A stretch of 64,000 nt of DNA, from NCBI RefSeq assembly GCF_010183535.1, contig NC_071329.1, positions 9,610,001 to 9,674,000 on the forward strand, in the 5' to 3' direction. Positions within the stretch are counted from its first letter, which is position 1. Every line of letters begins with the position of its first letter. Positions 48,301 to 60,900 of this stretch are shown here, one piece after another. This DNA is from Caenorhabditis remanei (taxonomy: Eukaryota > Nematoda > Chromadorea > Rhabditida > Rhabditidae). Under the pieces are notes generated by a model. That model was not told where the DNA came from, ran no database searches, and was given only the letters and a program-made list of their open reading frames with translations. The position numbers were made by a program, and so were the translations under genes.

Positions 48301-49603
48301 TATAATCTAGAAGAATCTGAATCGTCTTTTTGACTTCTGTATCATAAAAGTGAATGAAATGGAAAATATGAACATTTTGATCCTAAAGACTGCAAGCATT
48401 TCCGAATGTTTCTTTTATCTTGAAAACGCTTGAAAAGTAATCACAACAAAATTTCAGACATTTTTCACAAATTAATATGGCTCTGCTCATTTCTGTGAAA
48501 AAATTGAGATGAACTTCCCACGGATTCTCCTAAATCCAGATTCTTGTTATACAGTCTCGGCCATCAGTGGTTGTCTCTAACTGATAACATCTGGATTGAT
48601 GCGAAAGTGTTAAACCACACCTTCCGTTGGCTGATTGCCAATTAATTATGTTCCGAAAGATAAAATCTCAAGATAAACGGAAGGAATAGAAAGATAGTAA
48701 AAATGGAATCGGACCTCTCTAATGAAAGGACTAAAAGGTGAGGGTGACCGGTGAGTGACCGCCAAATTAGTATGTGGGTGTGTGTGGGTACGTACACACT
48801 TGACAGGACACTGTTATAATGTGTCGGTGAGGATTGAGAGCCGACAGTGCTCCAGGAGGAACGGGACGTTCAAGGACAAACAAAAAGGAATGCATAATTA
48901 GTGTTTCTTTGTGAAAGAAAGAATGACAGGATGGAGTGCAAAAAGGTGTTTTATTTCAGAACTATTCAATGCTTCTTTAAAATAATTGCTCTTTTGTAAG
49001 TCTCAACAGGTTACAATATGAATCAGTTTAAATCCATGTGAGTGGAACTGAACATCTGAGTTTTCCAATTCAAGCAATAGAATGGGTAGGATATTCTGTT
49101 TTGTACAATAAGAAAAATGTGATTCTAGTTCAATTCAAGTATTTTGTGTAGAATGAGACATTACAAATTTCAGTGAAAATAACTTTATTGTTGTCTCAAA
49201 TATTTACAGATTCAATTGGGGGAAGTGTGGTTTTTGACTCGTCAGCACAATAAAAGGCATCGGGTGAACATTTAAAGCAATGAGAAATTTTTGGTTTTGT
49301 GTGTTGTGATTCCCAAAAGTGAGGGAACAATCCAAGGGGTTCCTAAACAGATTTCGTCGATTCGACGACACCCGCACTCAGAAAAACCGAGAAAGGAAGG
49401 AGAAGAGTTAAGAAATGGAAGAGGTGTCGTACGTCTTCGTCTTCAGAAGACAAATCCACGATTCAATGACGACGACATGTACCCAGAAATGGCATTGAAT
49501 GACTAGAATGTGACGTGGCAGGAGAAGAGGGAAAGATACACGAATGTAACAATGAAATAGATTCTAAAATAAGCCTATGGAGAAGATTGAGAAGGGCCTA
49601 GAA
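42376..49603. other. 7.2-kb gene-poor region upstream of dep-1
   Basis: The spacer holds the dep-1 promoter side and the 3' side of the next minus-strand gene. It is dominated by A/G-rich sequence on the plus strand with GAA runs (for example 45730-45760 on the complementary strand and 47180-47195). GC-rich patches occur at about 43480-43600 and 47740-47880. A minus-strand frame of 184 codons at 47616-48170 starts with ATG but has low-complexity composition and no family match, so it is not called. A tRNA-like B box near 44097 has no matching stems. Confidence 0.4.
43474..43498. repeat. Perfect 9-bp stem hairpin, 7-base loop
   Basis: CACACAAAA and TTTTGTGTG flank CTGCGGT, with two further G-T pairs possible. 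It sits in a GC-rich patch of the region upstream of dep-1. It could be a structured RNA element or a palindromic binding site. Seen directly; role unknown. Confidence 0.45.
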
Positions 49604-51615
49604 TCATCGTCGGCTGCCAGATTCCAATGAGATGACGGATACGGTATCAGAGAATCTTGTCCTTTTGATAGAATCACATGATACTGATTTTGTCAATTTT
49701 GGAGCTGATGACGATGCAGCTAACTGAGCTTGAGTCTCGCACTTTGCAGATTCGTGTTTTAAATTTTCTGCTGCCTGAAATTCTAGATGATTATATTTTG
49801 TTGCGAATCGCATCGCTCTTACCGTATCACTAGCCACACTTGTTGCTGACCAAATACTCTCTCTTCTGGCCTCAATATATGAAACTGTTGTTGAAAATTT
49901 CGTTTTTGTTGAGTCTTTTCTTGCCACATAACCATCTCCCCATTCCAATTCAATCTCTTCTGATGCCAATTTATCAGTTCTCTTCTTTGACATTGGAAGT
50001 GCAGCGAGGAATTCAGCAGGCAACTTTCCGCGGGATTCTTTTGGTCCACAACAACAAGTGCACACGAAAAGAGCACAGAGAACAAGTGGAATCATTGCAA
50101 TAGCTAATGGAATCAGAAGCATCTCAATCTGGAATCGAGAGCAAGCACGGAATTCCACTTCCCTTTTCGTTCTTCTCGTTCCACCTTCAGATGATTCAAC
50201 GCCATTTGTTTCAATTTCGTGCAGTAGATCGACATCGATCGCAGTGCTGAAATAAATAAACAGTTCATCACTATCATTAAATCAAAAATCCCATTAACTT
50301 ATCAATCATTTTAATCACCCCCGATTCGGCCAAAAGCCAGACCATCAGAGAAGACGTCGGCCTGCGCAGGAAACCTTCTTCAAAAGTTTTGAGAAGGCCG
50401 AGAACGTTCTCTCTATCATCTACGTCTTCTCTCACTTTTTGTCCCGGTGCTAAAGGGTTTCGCTCGTAAATCAATCTCTCTCTAGTCACCCAACGTTTTG
50501 TCTCTTTTTTCACGTCTCGGTCAACATAAGGTGATAGAGTATTTTAATAGAAATAATACAAATGAGGCACGAAAAAAAGAGAGAGAACTTAAAGGAAAAG
50601 TCACGTGGATTCAGATCATCGAATGAAGTGGAAAGATCATAAAGAGCAAAGTTTTCTTTGTACTTTCGCATGACCTGGTATCTTTCAAGGTACTTGTCTA
50701 CTGATGACGCCACTAAAATACTATGTAGTAACTATGAAGTACAATTGTACCGGTGTTATTGCTCTCTTGAAACAAAATACTCCAAATAACCCTCAGTGTC
50801 CTTTCGCAAGTTTCTCACAACCTACTGTCATCCATTCATTTTCTAGAACATTTCCAAATGAAGACAAATCAAAAAAGTGATTATCCGTCGTCGCGATATA
50901 TGAGATATCCCCTCTCTCGAAAACTCTCCAACTTTTATATTCTTGAGAAGACACCGGATGCAAAGCCTGTTTCGTCAAAGGTCACTTTTCTGCAAAACCG
51001 CTTTATCATACCGTTTGGATTGACCGTATGACGATGCGCGGCCCACAGGCTTCCGGCCAAAAAAGAAGAACGGAAACCGTTGCGAAGGAGACGAGAAAAA
51101 AGAGACTGGGTGATAAAGTGGGAGGAGTGAACAGAGTACAATTTTGGAGGGGAAATGAGGTCATAAGATCAGTTAGACGTGACTTGAAAGAGCAAAAACT
51201 TTAAACTTCAGTGAACTGAATACAGAACCGAAATATGTCTGAAATTCAAAACAAAACACTTTTTGAACGTAATTCGAGAAGTACTAACAAACTTATACTT
51301 TACAGATTTAAGTGGCTCAAACTCCCAGCCCCATGAAACTAGACCACGACCAACATGCTCTAATTGTGTTGTTTACTTCATGACAGAAGCTTCTCTAATT
51401 CACATCAAAATCCCGTTGTCACCCCCAATTGACCTCAAGGTCAAACTGTCAAGGTCACATATCCCTTACCTGTTGATTTCTTCTGTTCCGTTGATTGGCA
51501 TGAAGCAGTTCTTATTACATGCTCTACAGAAGGCGGGAGCTGAATTCGTACTTGTCAGAAGGGCAACAAGTACAATGAGTAATGAGAACATAATCCGTGA
51601 AATTTCGGAAGCCAT
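49604..51615 (-). CDS. Predicted type I single-pass membrane protein with a possible furin site
   Basis: Exon 1 (51471-51615) starts at ATG 51615 with a signal peptide (MFSLLIVLVALLTSTNSA) and a Cys-containing segment (FCRACNKNCFMPINGT). It ends in phase 2 and fits the exon starting near 50246 (TAIDVDLLHEIETNGVESS). A dibasic furin-like stretch RRTKRE precedes the TM helix LLIPLAIAMIPLVLCALFV, then a Cys-rich juxtamembrane CTCCCGPK and a cytoplasmic tail of about 130 residues ending SDTVSVISLESGSRR at 49604. A 48-base segment in the tail (about 49778-49825) has full intron consensus yet no stop and length divisible by three, so it may be spliced or retained. Intron 1 is about 1.2 kb and contains other coding-like frames. 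The family is not recognised. Confidence 0.65.
50277..50966 (-). pseudogene. Coding-like frames inside intron 1 of the type I membrane protein gene (nested gene, isoform exons or relic)
   Basis: Three frames in series have protein-like, non-repetitive composition: SSQEYKSWRVFERGDISYIA.. (50793-50966), VASSVDKYLERYQVMRKYKENFALYDL.. (about 50600-50710) and VKKETKRWVTRERLIYERNP..LMGFLI (50277-50513, stop at 50277). A phase-compatible join exists between the first two (GTAG/GTTGTG ... TATTTTAG). The join to the third needs a weak acceptor (GACCGAG). No initiating ATG with a good acceptor was found upstream. I cannot tell whether this is a live nested gene, alternative exons, or a decayed gene. 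The family is not recognised. Confidence 0.35.
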
Positions 51616-54600
51616 TTTTCTGAAAAGTGATAAGGGATCAATCGATGAGAAGCGGGGGCTGGAGGAGGGAGATAGATAACGATAGAGAGGAAGAGAAGAA
51701 GTGAATAGAGAGAGGCGGTTCGATATAGTACAAGAAAAAGACACGATTCGCCTGCTGATTGATTTACACAAGTCGCCGGCGACAGCTTCTGCTTCTGATG
51801 TAATGACGACGAGAAGTAGAAGAAGAAGAAGCAGAAGCTATGGGACAGAAGAAGTAGAAGAAGATGTACGGGTAGATGAACATACCATGTAATTGTAATT
51901 GTTCAATTGTCTTTTGTTTTGTCCGTTGATGCCGCTCTCTCTTTTTTCTCAGTTTATTCCTCCCCAGTTGTCATGACCAATATGATAAGAAGGTGAAAAG
52001 GGGAGGAGCTGGACAATTGAAAGAGAAAAAGAGAAAACGGCCTTTGAGGTTGAAATGGGCCAATTGGACTGATGGTAGCCTGAGAGGCCGGACAGAAGGG
52101 GTGGAGCCTATCCGTTTTGCCCCCGGAACAAACCGGTATGGGTCACTCGGCTACAAAGATCACTCAAGAATAAAAAGATGAAAAAGAAGAGTTTCAGAAG
52201 ACGTGGGAGGAGTGTGATAAGGAGAATAAGTTCAGAGAAAAGAGATAATGATGACACAATGTCTTGAATCTTATGAAGATTGTAGACGAAGAAAAGAAGA
52301 GAAACAAGACGAAGAACGTTCTTACAAATAACGTGAGATTTTGAGGTTGAGATTTCGGTAGTTCCACCTATCTTTTAGAGCCTTACACACTCAAAATCTA
52401 GTTTTTTCTCTTCTTTATCTTCTAGATTTCTTGAAAAGATGTCAATATTTGTCACTATCATACAAACCGTTCAACTTTCACTTTCCGGAGAATGAAGATA
52501 CTTTTTCAGTGAACATTGACATCACATGATAGTATACTGATATTAGAATGATGGGAATCACTCCAAACTTTTCTATGAAATGGATGCTAGAGGTTTATTG
52601 GTCAGAAGGAACCTCGATAGGTTGCGAAACAAGTTACCATATAGATTGAATTTTTTCAGAAGTTTCTGACTTCAGTCTAGTAAGGAAATTGTTTAAGTTT
52701 CTTCAGATTCATCCGGAAACTTGATGAATAGCTAAATGGCGAGATTTCATTCAGGACGTTGATCGAATGAAATATGTTCTTTCCTCTGATCAAAAAGAGA
52801 ACATACTTTTATGAATAGTTAACGACGGCAAACAAACTCTACCTAGTCACATTCCAATTGGATAGAGTCTATCAATAATAACTCCCTCAAATCATTACAG
52901 CATGATTGTAAAGCTCTGGTTTTAGGTCGTAAGATGGTACGAGTTTCTACAGGCTCAAAATCCGATCAAACTATAAAGATGGGCAGTTCTCATTCCGAAA
53001 AGATTTTGCAAAGCTCTAGGGTGAGCGCTGCTCAATTTCATCTGGATGGGTACCATCCTCAACTGTGACGACTAATTCGTGAACTGCATTCCAATTTTCA
53101 AATGAAATCAGTGAATGGGTTACTGTAGAATGTAGCGAAACAACCAAAAAGCAATTAGTAGATCTTCCACCCAAATCGCCTAATCATTTCCTATCCAAAA
53201 ATTAGTTTGAAACAGTACAAAAATCCATTAATTGTCTCTAAATGAGGTAATATTTCACAGAATTAATGATGTATCCTGTATCACAATCATCATTATCTCT
53301 CCCAATCATTCTACAGTATCAATCCCATAAAACAGTTTTTTTTCTGAAAAGAAAAATGGTTTGGACACGAAACCGCAAGCAGGAGATGGGCGAAAGAGAG
53401 AGGGAATAGGGGGTTGAGGAGTGTCCATCCGTCGGAAATTCGATCGTAATCAGCCACTGTGGGGCGATGATGATAGATTGGCAGAAAAGAACGCGAAAAT
53501 GAATGGAAGACATAGAAGATGAAGAAGAAGAAGAAAAATGAAGTAGAAGAAGAAGACGTTTATAAAGGAAAAAGAAGATGACCACGAGTTCAGAAAGAGA
53601 TTGAATGAGAAGAAGGGTTTTCAGATATTCGACAAAGATATCAAAATATAGAAATAGTATTAAAAAACAAGAAGAGAAATCTCTTTCTGATTGAGAAGAA
53701 GAAAAAGAAATCGATAATAAACTGTTCAAAATGAAGAAATTAAAAAGAAGAGTCAAGAGCGAAAATGGGTGGGTTTTATTGAGTTAATCAACGATCCTTT
53801 TCTTTTTTCTTCTCGAACGATGATTCAGTTTGAAACTGATTTGATTAGCAATGTACAAGGTATCAGCAGAAGATACAGAAATACAAAACATTTGGAGAAG
53901 AAGAAGAAGAAGACAGCCAGGCACCAATAATCTGGGTTCAAAAATAAAAAGAGAAAGGACATTTAGAAAAAGTACAGAGGAAGAAGGAGGAATAGATGAT
54001 GTGGAACATGGCATCCAGATAATTGGATCAGAAGGGAAAAAGTGGAGAATACAACTGTCTGTAAGTTTATGTACTTTTTCCCTTTTTCCCATTCAGAAAA
54101 AGAATAAAAGAAGAGAATGGCTAATGAAACATTCTCTTTAGTAGGTCATTCTTCACGAAAAGAAATAGAAAAAGTGAAAAAGAATATGGACAAATATACA
54201 ATGGAAACTGTTGGCAACTTTCTTATGAAATCACTTTCTATTGGGGATGACGTTCGAATTGTGTTTTAACCTTGACATGAATGGAAAAAAATGAACTAGG
54301 TGACGTTCTACTATACCGCACTTAATTTTATTAGTCATGTTCTGAAAACTTAGAATAGAATTACCTAAAGTCAGTAGTTAATAAGAGACAATACTCTCGT
54401 TACCTGATAAATTTACATCAATAAACATGTCCATTTCTCGGAAACGTTTGATAATAAAATAGAGATAATAAAGAACAAAGATTGAAGGTATACAATACAA
54501 AACAGTGTGTCGTAGTCGTGCAACTTTTGAAAGTCCGACATGGATTGATAAAAGAGAAGAGGAAGAGGGCGGAGAAAATTGAGAAGTCATAAAAAGGGGA

Positions 54601-57215
54601 AGATGTACAGTTTGAGAAAGAGAAAGAGAGAGATAGAAAATATGGTTCAGTTTTGTTTGTATTTGATATCTCCTCTTATCCCCCATTATCATCAGTCATC
54701 CGGATGGTAGTCTTTGTCCTCTAGCCGTCCGACTGGCGCCAAGTTTTACGAGATAGGCAGATGGACACAGGACACTTTTTCAACTTGATCCCACCTACTA
54801 ATGCTTATTATCAAGGTCGGAGTGGCAAAAAGGAGAAAATATTTTTTTGAGATTATTGGGAGCAAATCGAAATTTATGGTAGAGCATAGAGATGGGATGG
54901 AACAGTTCTTCGATGCGTTTGATTCAAAACTAAAGAACTTTTTTTTATAAGTGAAAAACCAGTCCGATCTGATATTTACTGAGATTGTGCTTTTTCGGTT
55001 TTGTACTGCACAAACGGAAAATTTGAGAAATCTGAATATATGTAAAATGTCTCTTCTTGGTAAGCCGGAAGCCTTGGACAGAAGTTACTACAACCCATGA
55101 AACACCCAATACATTTCCCGAGACGTTTCACTCCGAAAAGCAAGATTGAGAAAGATCTAGAATAGTACAAAAGACCGTTCGAGAAACGATTGTTCTCTGC
55201 GTGATGACCTTCTGAAACCAGATTACGAAACATTTTCAAAAGTTCACACGACGGTGTTCTTGTGTGTCTAATCTCATCTTATCCCTTCCATTCATATCAA
55301 TCTTGTCTTTCCGCATCACGGTCATTTATCCCCTTTTTCGTCTATTTCATCACTTCCGGCGTTCATCCCTCTTTTTTTCCTTCCATCGGAAGTACCGAAC
55401 CTTTGATGGTCAATTCAAACGGTTGCTTTGCAGAATGAAAAGAAAAAAAGAAGAAGAAGAAGATGTGGACAACGGTTTCATTGGACGTTTCTCTTGCTGA
55501 TTCTCACTGATACTCTCTCCCTCTTTTTGCATTAATCGGAGGATACGATACGAAGGAAGCGAGGACAACGATGCAGATAAATCACGTGCGAAAAAAAGAG
55601 CGGTATAGGAAAAAAGAAGAAGAAGAAGAAGAAAGAAGATGATGAAGACGTCGGAAGAAATTGGCGGATAGACGGAAGCACCCAACGGAAATAAAACAAA
55701 TAAATGAGTGGTTAACTATTCTGTTATTGTTTTATGGATTGTTCAGAATTCAGTTGATTTATTGCAGACATTCAAGAAATGAGATGCGCAGGAAGAGGAA
55801 AAGTAACGATGGAAAATGATTAAACCGAATTTCATGATGATGACTCAAATGATTCATTTAAAAGATTCGGAAGCAGAGTTTGATTGTGAAACTGAGGAAT
55901 GGGGAAAACGAAATGATTGAACTATTTTATACTGTCCATCTCAGATCTTTCCCAAATTAGTAGGGATTAATTAGAATCTTAAGACTTTGATTCAGAAAAT
56001 GAGCCAAACGAATTTAAAAATTACATCGAACTGGGGGAGATTATCTGCTGATTCAATTGGTCGCCAATAGATTTTAGAAATTATAATTAACTTATCCGAA
56101 CTCCAATGAACTCGATCGAACCACCAAAACATTCATTTCTTTTGGAAAATGGATCCAGGAAAAACAATTGTTCCTTTCAGGTCCTGAACAGCACGGAACT
56201 ATCATGCACCAGAGATGAGTTCCCATGGTTCCAAGTTTTTTATTCCAAGTGAACCCAAATGGACTGAAAAGCCAGAGACCATAAAACAGAAAGCTGACAC
56301 TGTGTATTCCAAGAAAATATTCTGATCCGATCGTGGGAAAAAATAAGAATTCTGAAGAGTTCGAAAATCCTTCCACAACTGAAAAATTTTGTGAAAATGG
56401 AAATTAACATAAACATTTTCTGATTAAATACAAATGAAACAATGATATTGTTAAGAAGTTGAAACTAGAATTAAACAAAGCGAAGTAACATTTCCCAGGT
56501 GTTCTTCTCTATGACTCATGAGTTTTCATAGAATTCAAATGATTGCTGTCATGCAACAGTCTAATCCATCTGAGACGTCTAAAAGGAGAAAATGAGATGA
56601 TAATGAATAAAAACAAAAGTGTGTGTTCGTTTTCCTTTCAGAATACAAATGATTGAGGGATTGCATCAGAAACAAAAAATGGAGAGAAAGTTGTTGTCCG
56701 TGAGCGGACAGAAGAAGACTAAATGAGGCAAAGCTTCTGCTTCAGTTGCCCTAATAAAGCATTGTCGCGCAATAAGTGTGACCTCCGCTTTAATTTCTTT
56801 TGTTCTTAACACCGTCCGTCTCTCTAGTTTTCAGTTTTGTCAGTGATCGTAATGCTTGCGGCGAACTTCATCTTCTTTTAGACTAGAAAAATGCAAATAT
56901 TTGATGATAGGAAAAGTGATGAGTGAATCAGACTGTCATGTGAGAAAGATTCTAATGGATTCTAATCAGACTGCATTCCGATTCAAATTCAAGAGAATGT
57001 CATTCATTAGGTATACCCTTTGTTTTTTTTTCTTTATAGATTATATTCACAACACAGGTTAACTAAATTATTTAATTAAGTCTTAAAAATGATTTTAAAA
57101 AAAAAGTTGTTATAGGAGTCTAAAAATGTATATTATGAGTCTAGAAAGGAATGAAATATAATTACTTTTACAGAAAGGAACATAAATAAATTACAATCAC
57201 AGAATCAATTATTCA
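51616..57215. other. 5.6-kb gene-poor region between the type I membrane protein gene and gcs-1
   Basis: The region is AT-rich with GA/GAA purine tracts (51815-51850, 53518-53545, 53897-53920, 55615-55640). Open frames across these tracts read as poly-Ser/Phe/Lys/Glu and show no splice or start logic. No tRNA, repeat family or conserved domain was recognised. Confidence 0.4.
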
Positions 57216-59511
57216 CTAATGGGCACGTTTTTGACTTGACACAATCATATGCTCTTCGGCTTTTCGAACAGCAGCAGAAATTGCATGATCGGTTTTCGAA
57301 CGGTAGCATCCAAGAAGCTTGTCACAGTGATCTTCACCACTGGAGATGGCATCCATCTGAAAATATCTGTGTTGAATAGTTCAAATCTTGCGAACAAACC
57401 TTCTTCATAAGATCATAAACAATAGTGTCGTTAACATCACTGTCATGTTTGTATGCTGGATGAGACTGAACAAATTCTCGAGTCCAGTGAGCCAATGTGC
57501 TGATTTCTCCAGTTGCACGTTTCTAAAAATATACGATATTTGATCAGTGAGTTATGCAGAAACCTACCGAAATAAAATTGAGATACTGCGAAATAGTACA
57601 CCTGGTGTCTACATCAACATCAGCTGAATCGAGGAATTGCCGAATGAGAGAGATAAGTCCAGGGAATCCGTTCTTCTTTCCATTTATAATTTCATCAATC
57701 GACATTTCTTCGATATCTTGACTTGGTGGTCCACATTTCTCTGATCCTTTGAGATTCTCTGGTGCAGACTTACACTCAGCCAATCCCTTTCTGAACAAAA
57801 ACTTTTGGCTGAGTACTGCATCTATCTGTTGAGCACGTTTCATATTCTCCGTAACCATTGAGATTGGCATCAAATAGGTCAATCGGAAGGATATGATCAT
57901 TCTGGTAAGCAATACAACAAAGCAGCAATAGGCTGCATTCTCGAAATCGGTAAGTTGGACTTCAGTTGGTCGGAATTCAACTCTCCATCCAATTTCTGGA
58001 GCATCTGGTGGTGGTGGTTTGAAGCGCATGTTCATCCAGTTCGATGATTGAATTGTTTCAAAATGTTCACTGCTCTTCTCATCATCCTGTTCAATTCTCT
58101 CACGGAAAACTTGATGTGGATCGCGAATGAACATGTGAGCAATGTGTTTTGCCAATGGTTCGTCAATGTTTCCATCAATTAGCTGTTGATAAATAGTTTC
58201 GTCATACTGAAGTGGAATATCATTGTAGCCAACGGAACACGGGTAGATGTAACAATCCGTGGAATCGTAGCGCTGAAATATTGTATTTCTGATAAATTAT
58301 ATCTTCTGAACATTGCTTACACTTTTATCGATGACCCATTTCGAATTTTTCAGTGGTTCAAGACCTCTCTCCTCAAGAGTTCGGTCATCAACACTAGCAG
58401 AAATGATATCCCATCGAGAATCAACATTGGACAGTTTTCCACGGAAAATCGGAGTAGCTGCAGAGAGTGCCAACAGAATAGGAGTAATTGGTGTCAGCTG
58501 ATCGTACAACCATCTAGCTTCATCTACATTAACAGCTTGGAAAGTGACTTGAAGACAACAACAACCCATTCCAAAACCCATATGATCCATATAAATGTGA
58601 TCGGGTTTAGCATCACGAGTATCATCAGGTCCTCCAAATGCAGAAAGATCTTCCACGTAGGGACTTGGTGTATTAGTATCTTTGAAAATTGGAACATTGA
58701 TTGCTACTTTACTTCCTCGACGTCCTTTGATATTTTTGGTTAGATTTTTGAATCTCGGGTGACCCAGAAAAACTGCCTGTTCTGGCCAGAAGATGCTGTT
58801 CGCTGCATCGTCGTTTGTTTTATCTGCGGGAACGTCGGGGAACGTGAAGCCAGGAACTCCGAGAGATGGGAAAGATATCGAGAGGCAAGTTTCATCCTGT
58901 AATTAACTTTTTGTAAACAAATTGCGATTCTCTATGTTTTATCTCACCTTCTTCAACAGCTTTTTGACAACCTCTCTGCGCAACTTCATGTTTGCCTCGA
59001 CGATGTTAAAGCAAGCGATTAGTCCTGAAACACACTTCGATTTACAATCTATTTTATGATACACTTCTCCCAAAGCAATAAAATGAGTGAAACCAAATGG
59101 TTTCTAGTTACATGCACGCACCTCCATATGGCATTCCAGGGGTTCCTTCAATCATGTAAGCTCCGAATTCAGGTCTCCAGAGGAAACGATTAGCAGTTCC
59201 GAGCATTGCATTGACCTGTTCTTCTGCTTGTAATCTATTCAATAGTTCTTCAGCTCTGCAAGAAACTCGAACTTTCTTGTTCTCATGATCGAATTTGATA
59301 ATCGTGTATTCAATTTCATCTCCCCATTTTAATTGATCTCCATGTCTGGATTTCAGTCGATGGTAAAGATTGATAAACTGTTTGATTCCGTGCTTCTGAA
59401 ACAATATATGATTTTCAAAATTGAACTAGGTGAAATTCAAACCTTGATGTACTCGATATGAGGGATAGTTTCTGCCCATGTCAACGGACTACCTTTCGTC
59501 AGAAGACCCAT
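57216..59511 (-). CDS. gcs-1: Glutamate-cysteine ligase catalytic subunit (gamma-glutamylcysteine synthetase)
   Basis: About 650 residues in seven exons, starting at ATG 59511 ([23 protein letters not shown]), one base after TTACAG, ending at 57216. The sequence follows the animal GCLC family closely: [106 protein letters not shown], and ITLA-type C-terminal helices ([19 protein letters not shown]). It catalyses the rate-limiting ATP-dependent joining of glutamate and cysteine in glutathione synthesis in the cytosol. In C. elegans it is the standard SKN-1/Nrf target, and sites that fit the SKN-1 consensus occur upstream here. Length is as expected and no key block is missing. Confidence 0.95.
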
Positions 59512-60900
59512 TCTGTAATGAGAAAGAATAACAGATGATGAGACGTCGAAAGAGAAAGTTGCGTCAGTTTCAATCAATGAACAACTGAAAAAAAACTTCG
59601 ACAGGAGATTATTCTGAGCGGTTTTTGGCCGAAATGACTGGAATCCGGTTACATTAGATGAGATAGTATTTCGATAAACGAGCTTATCATTATCATAAAC
59701 CCAAAACATTCGAAATGAGCTGAATGTTGTTGAACTAGTATACGAACTAGATAGATTATACAGTAAATCGAACTCCACAAAAGAAAAGTTAAACTGGATG
59801 AAGAAATAGCAAAGTAACGAAAGAAATAAACTTACTGATCAAAAACGTCAGAAACAATTCCAATATGAGAAACACAAAATGGGATTCAGAAAATTAGATA
59901 AACAATTCTAAAGAAGTGAATTCGATTGAAAAATGAGAATGCTGACAAAATCTGAGTCTTTTTTTAAAGTTTGCATGCTGCTTTCCCATGGTAACTCTGC
60001 CCTCTTCCTACAAGCTTCTTCAGTTTATGTGCTGTCTTTATGCCTGCGTCTCTTTTCTCTTCCACTGGCTTCTCAGTATTTGTCAGCATTTTTGTTCTTT
60101 TTCATGACGAATTTCTTCTCATTTGTCATCATAATCTATAGAGATGAAAAGGATCGGGAGGAAATAAGATGCACAGTCACACCTGATCACAGAAGTACCC
60201 AAATTAAGTGATAATAGATTTAAAAAAATTTTGAGAAAAGAGAAGGAAGTCTGCGAAGAAAAAACACGACAAATAAAGAAATGAAAGAAACACACGAGCG
60301 ACGGGATCAATATTTGGACGATTGGGACAAAACGAAGTGGTTGATAAGAGACAATGACCAATTTGGAGTAAAAGAGAAATAGACAAAAGGGCTCCCAAAA
60401 CGCAGGTAGGCTTTCGAGGCGTTTAGAATGGAAATTTGAGACATGGGAAGTTTGTGTCAGACATCAAACATTATTTTGTGTTAACTTTGATATCAAAAAA
60501 TATTTTTAAAGTAATAATCAAGTAGATGAACACTTTCAGAACTACGGAAAATATTTACAGAGTTATTAAAACATTGAAATTTATTAAATCTGAACTGAAT
60601 TTCATTCAATTACCGAAACGTTTACAGAAGACTCTAATCACAAATTGATACGAATATCAAATATCACAGAAAATCGCAATGAGAAGGGAAAAATAACTGG
60701 GCGAGGACGAAAACATAAGAACGTAAAGAAAAACGACAAGTTAAAGCGATGGGACCGAAAAACGAAAATTAAAAAGAGAATAAACAAGAGAAAGAGACAA
60801 CAAACTAGATTGCAACAATCGATCGTATCTACGAAACTGCTGATAGAATAAAATAGGAAAGAAGGGAGTGGCAAGGGGTACAGGAATGTGTGTGAAAAGA
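59512..60900. promoter_or_regulatory. gcs-1: gcs-1 upstream region with SKN-1-type sites
   Basis: Two exact WWTRTCAT matches are present on the plus strand: ATTATCAT at 59689-59696 (about 180 bases upstream of the ATG, just after another TTATCAT) and TTTGTCAT at 60122-60129. SKN-1 binds RTCAT with an AT-rich flank. The right-hand part (about 60600-60900) is the 3' side of the NUS1 gene. Open frames in this stretch are low-complexity. Confidence 0.55.

Noticed and set aside
51263..51679. 138-codon plus-strand frame antisense to exon 1 of the type I membrane protein gene
   Set aside because: It does not start with ATG and overlaps a real exon and its intron on the other strand; read as a shadow frame.
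58186..58743. 185-codon plus-strand frame across gcs-1
   Set aside because: Antisense shadow of the conserved gcs-1 coding exons.
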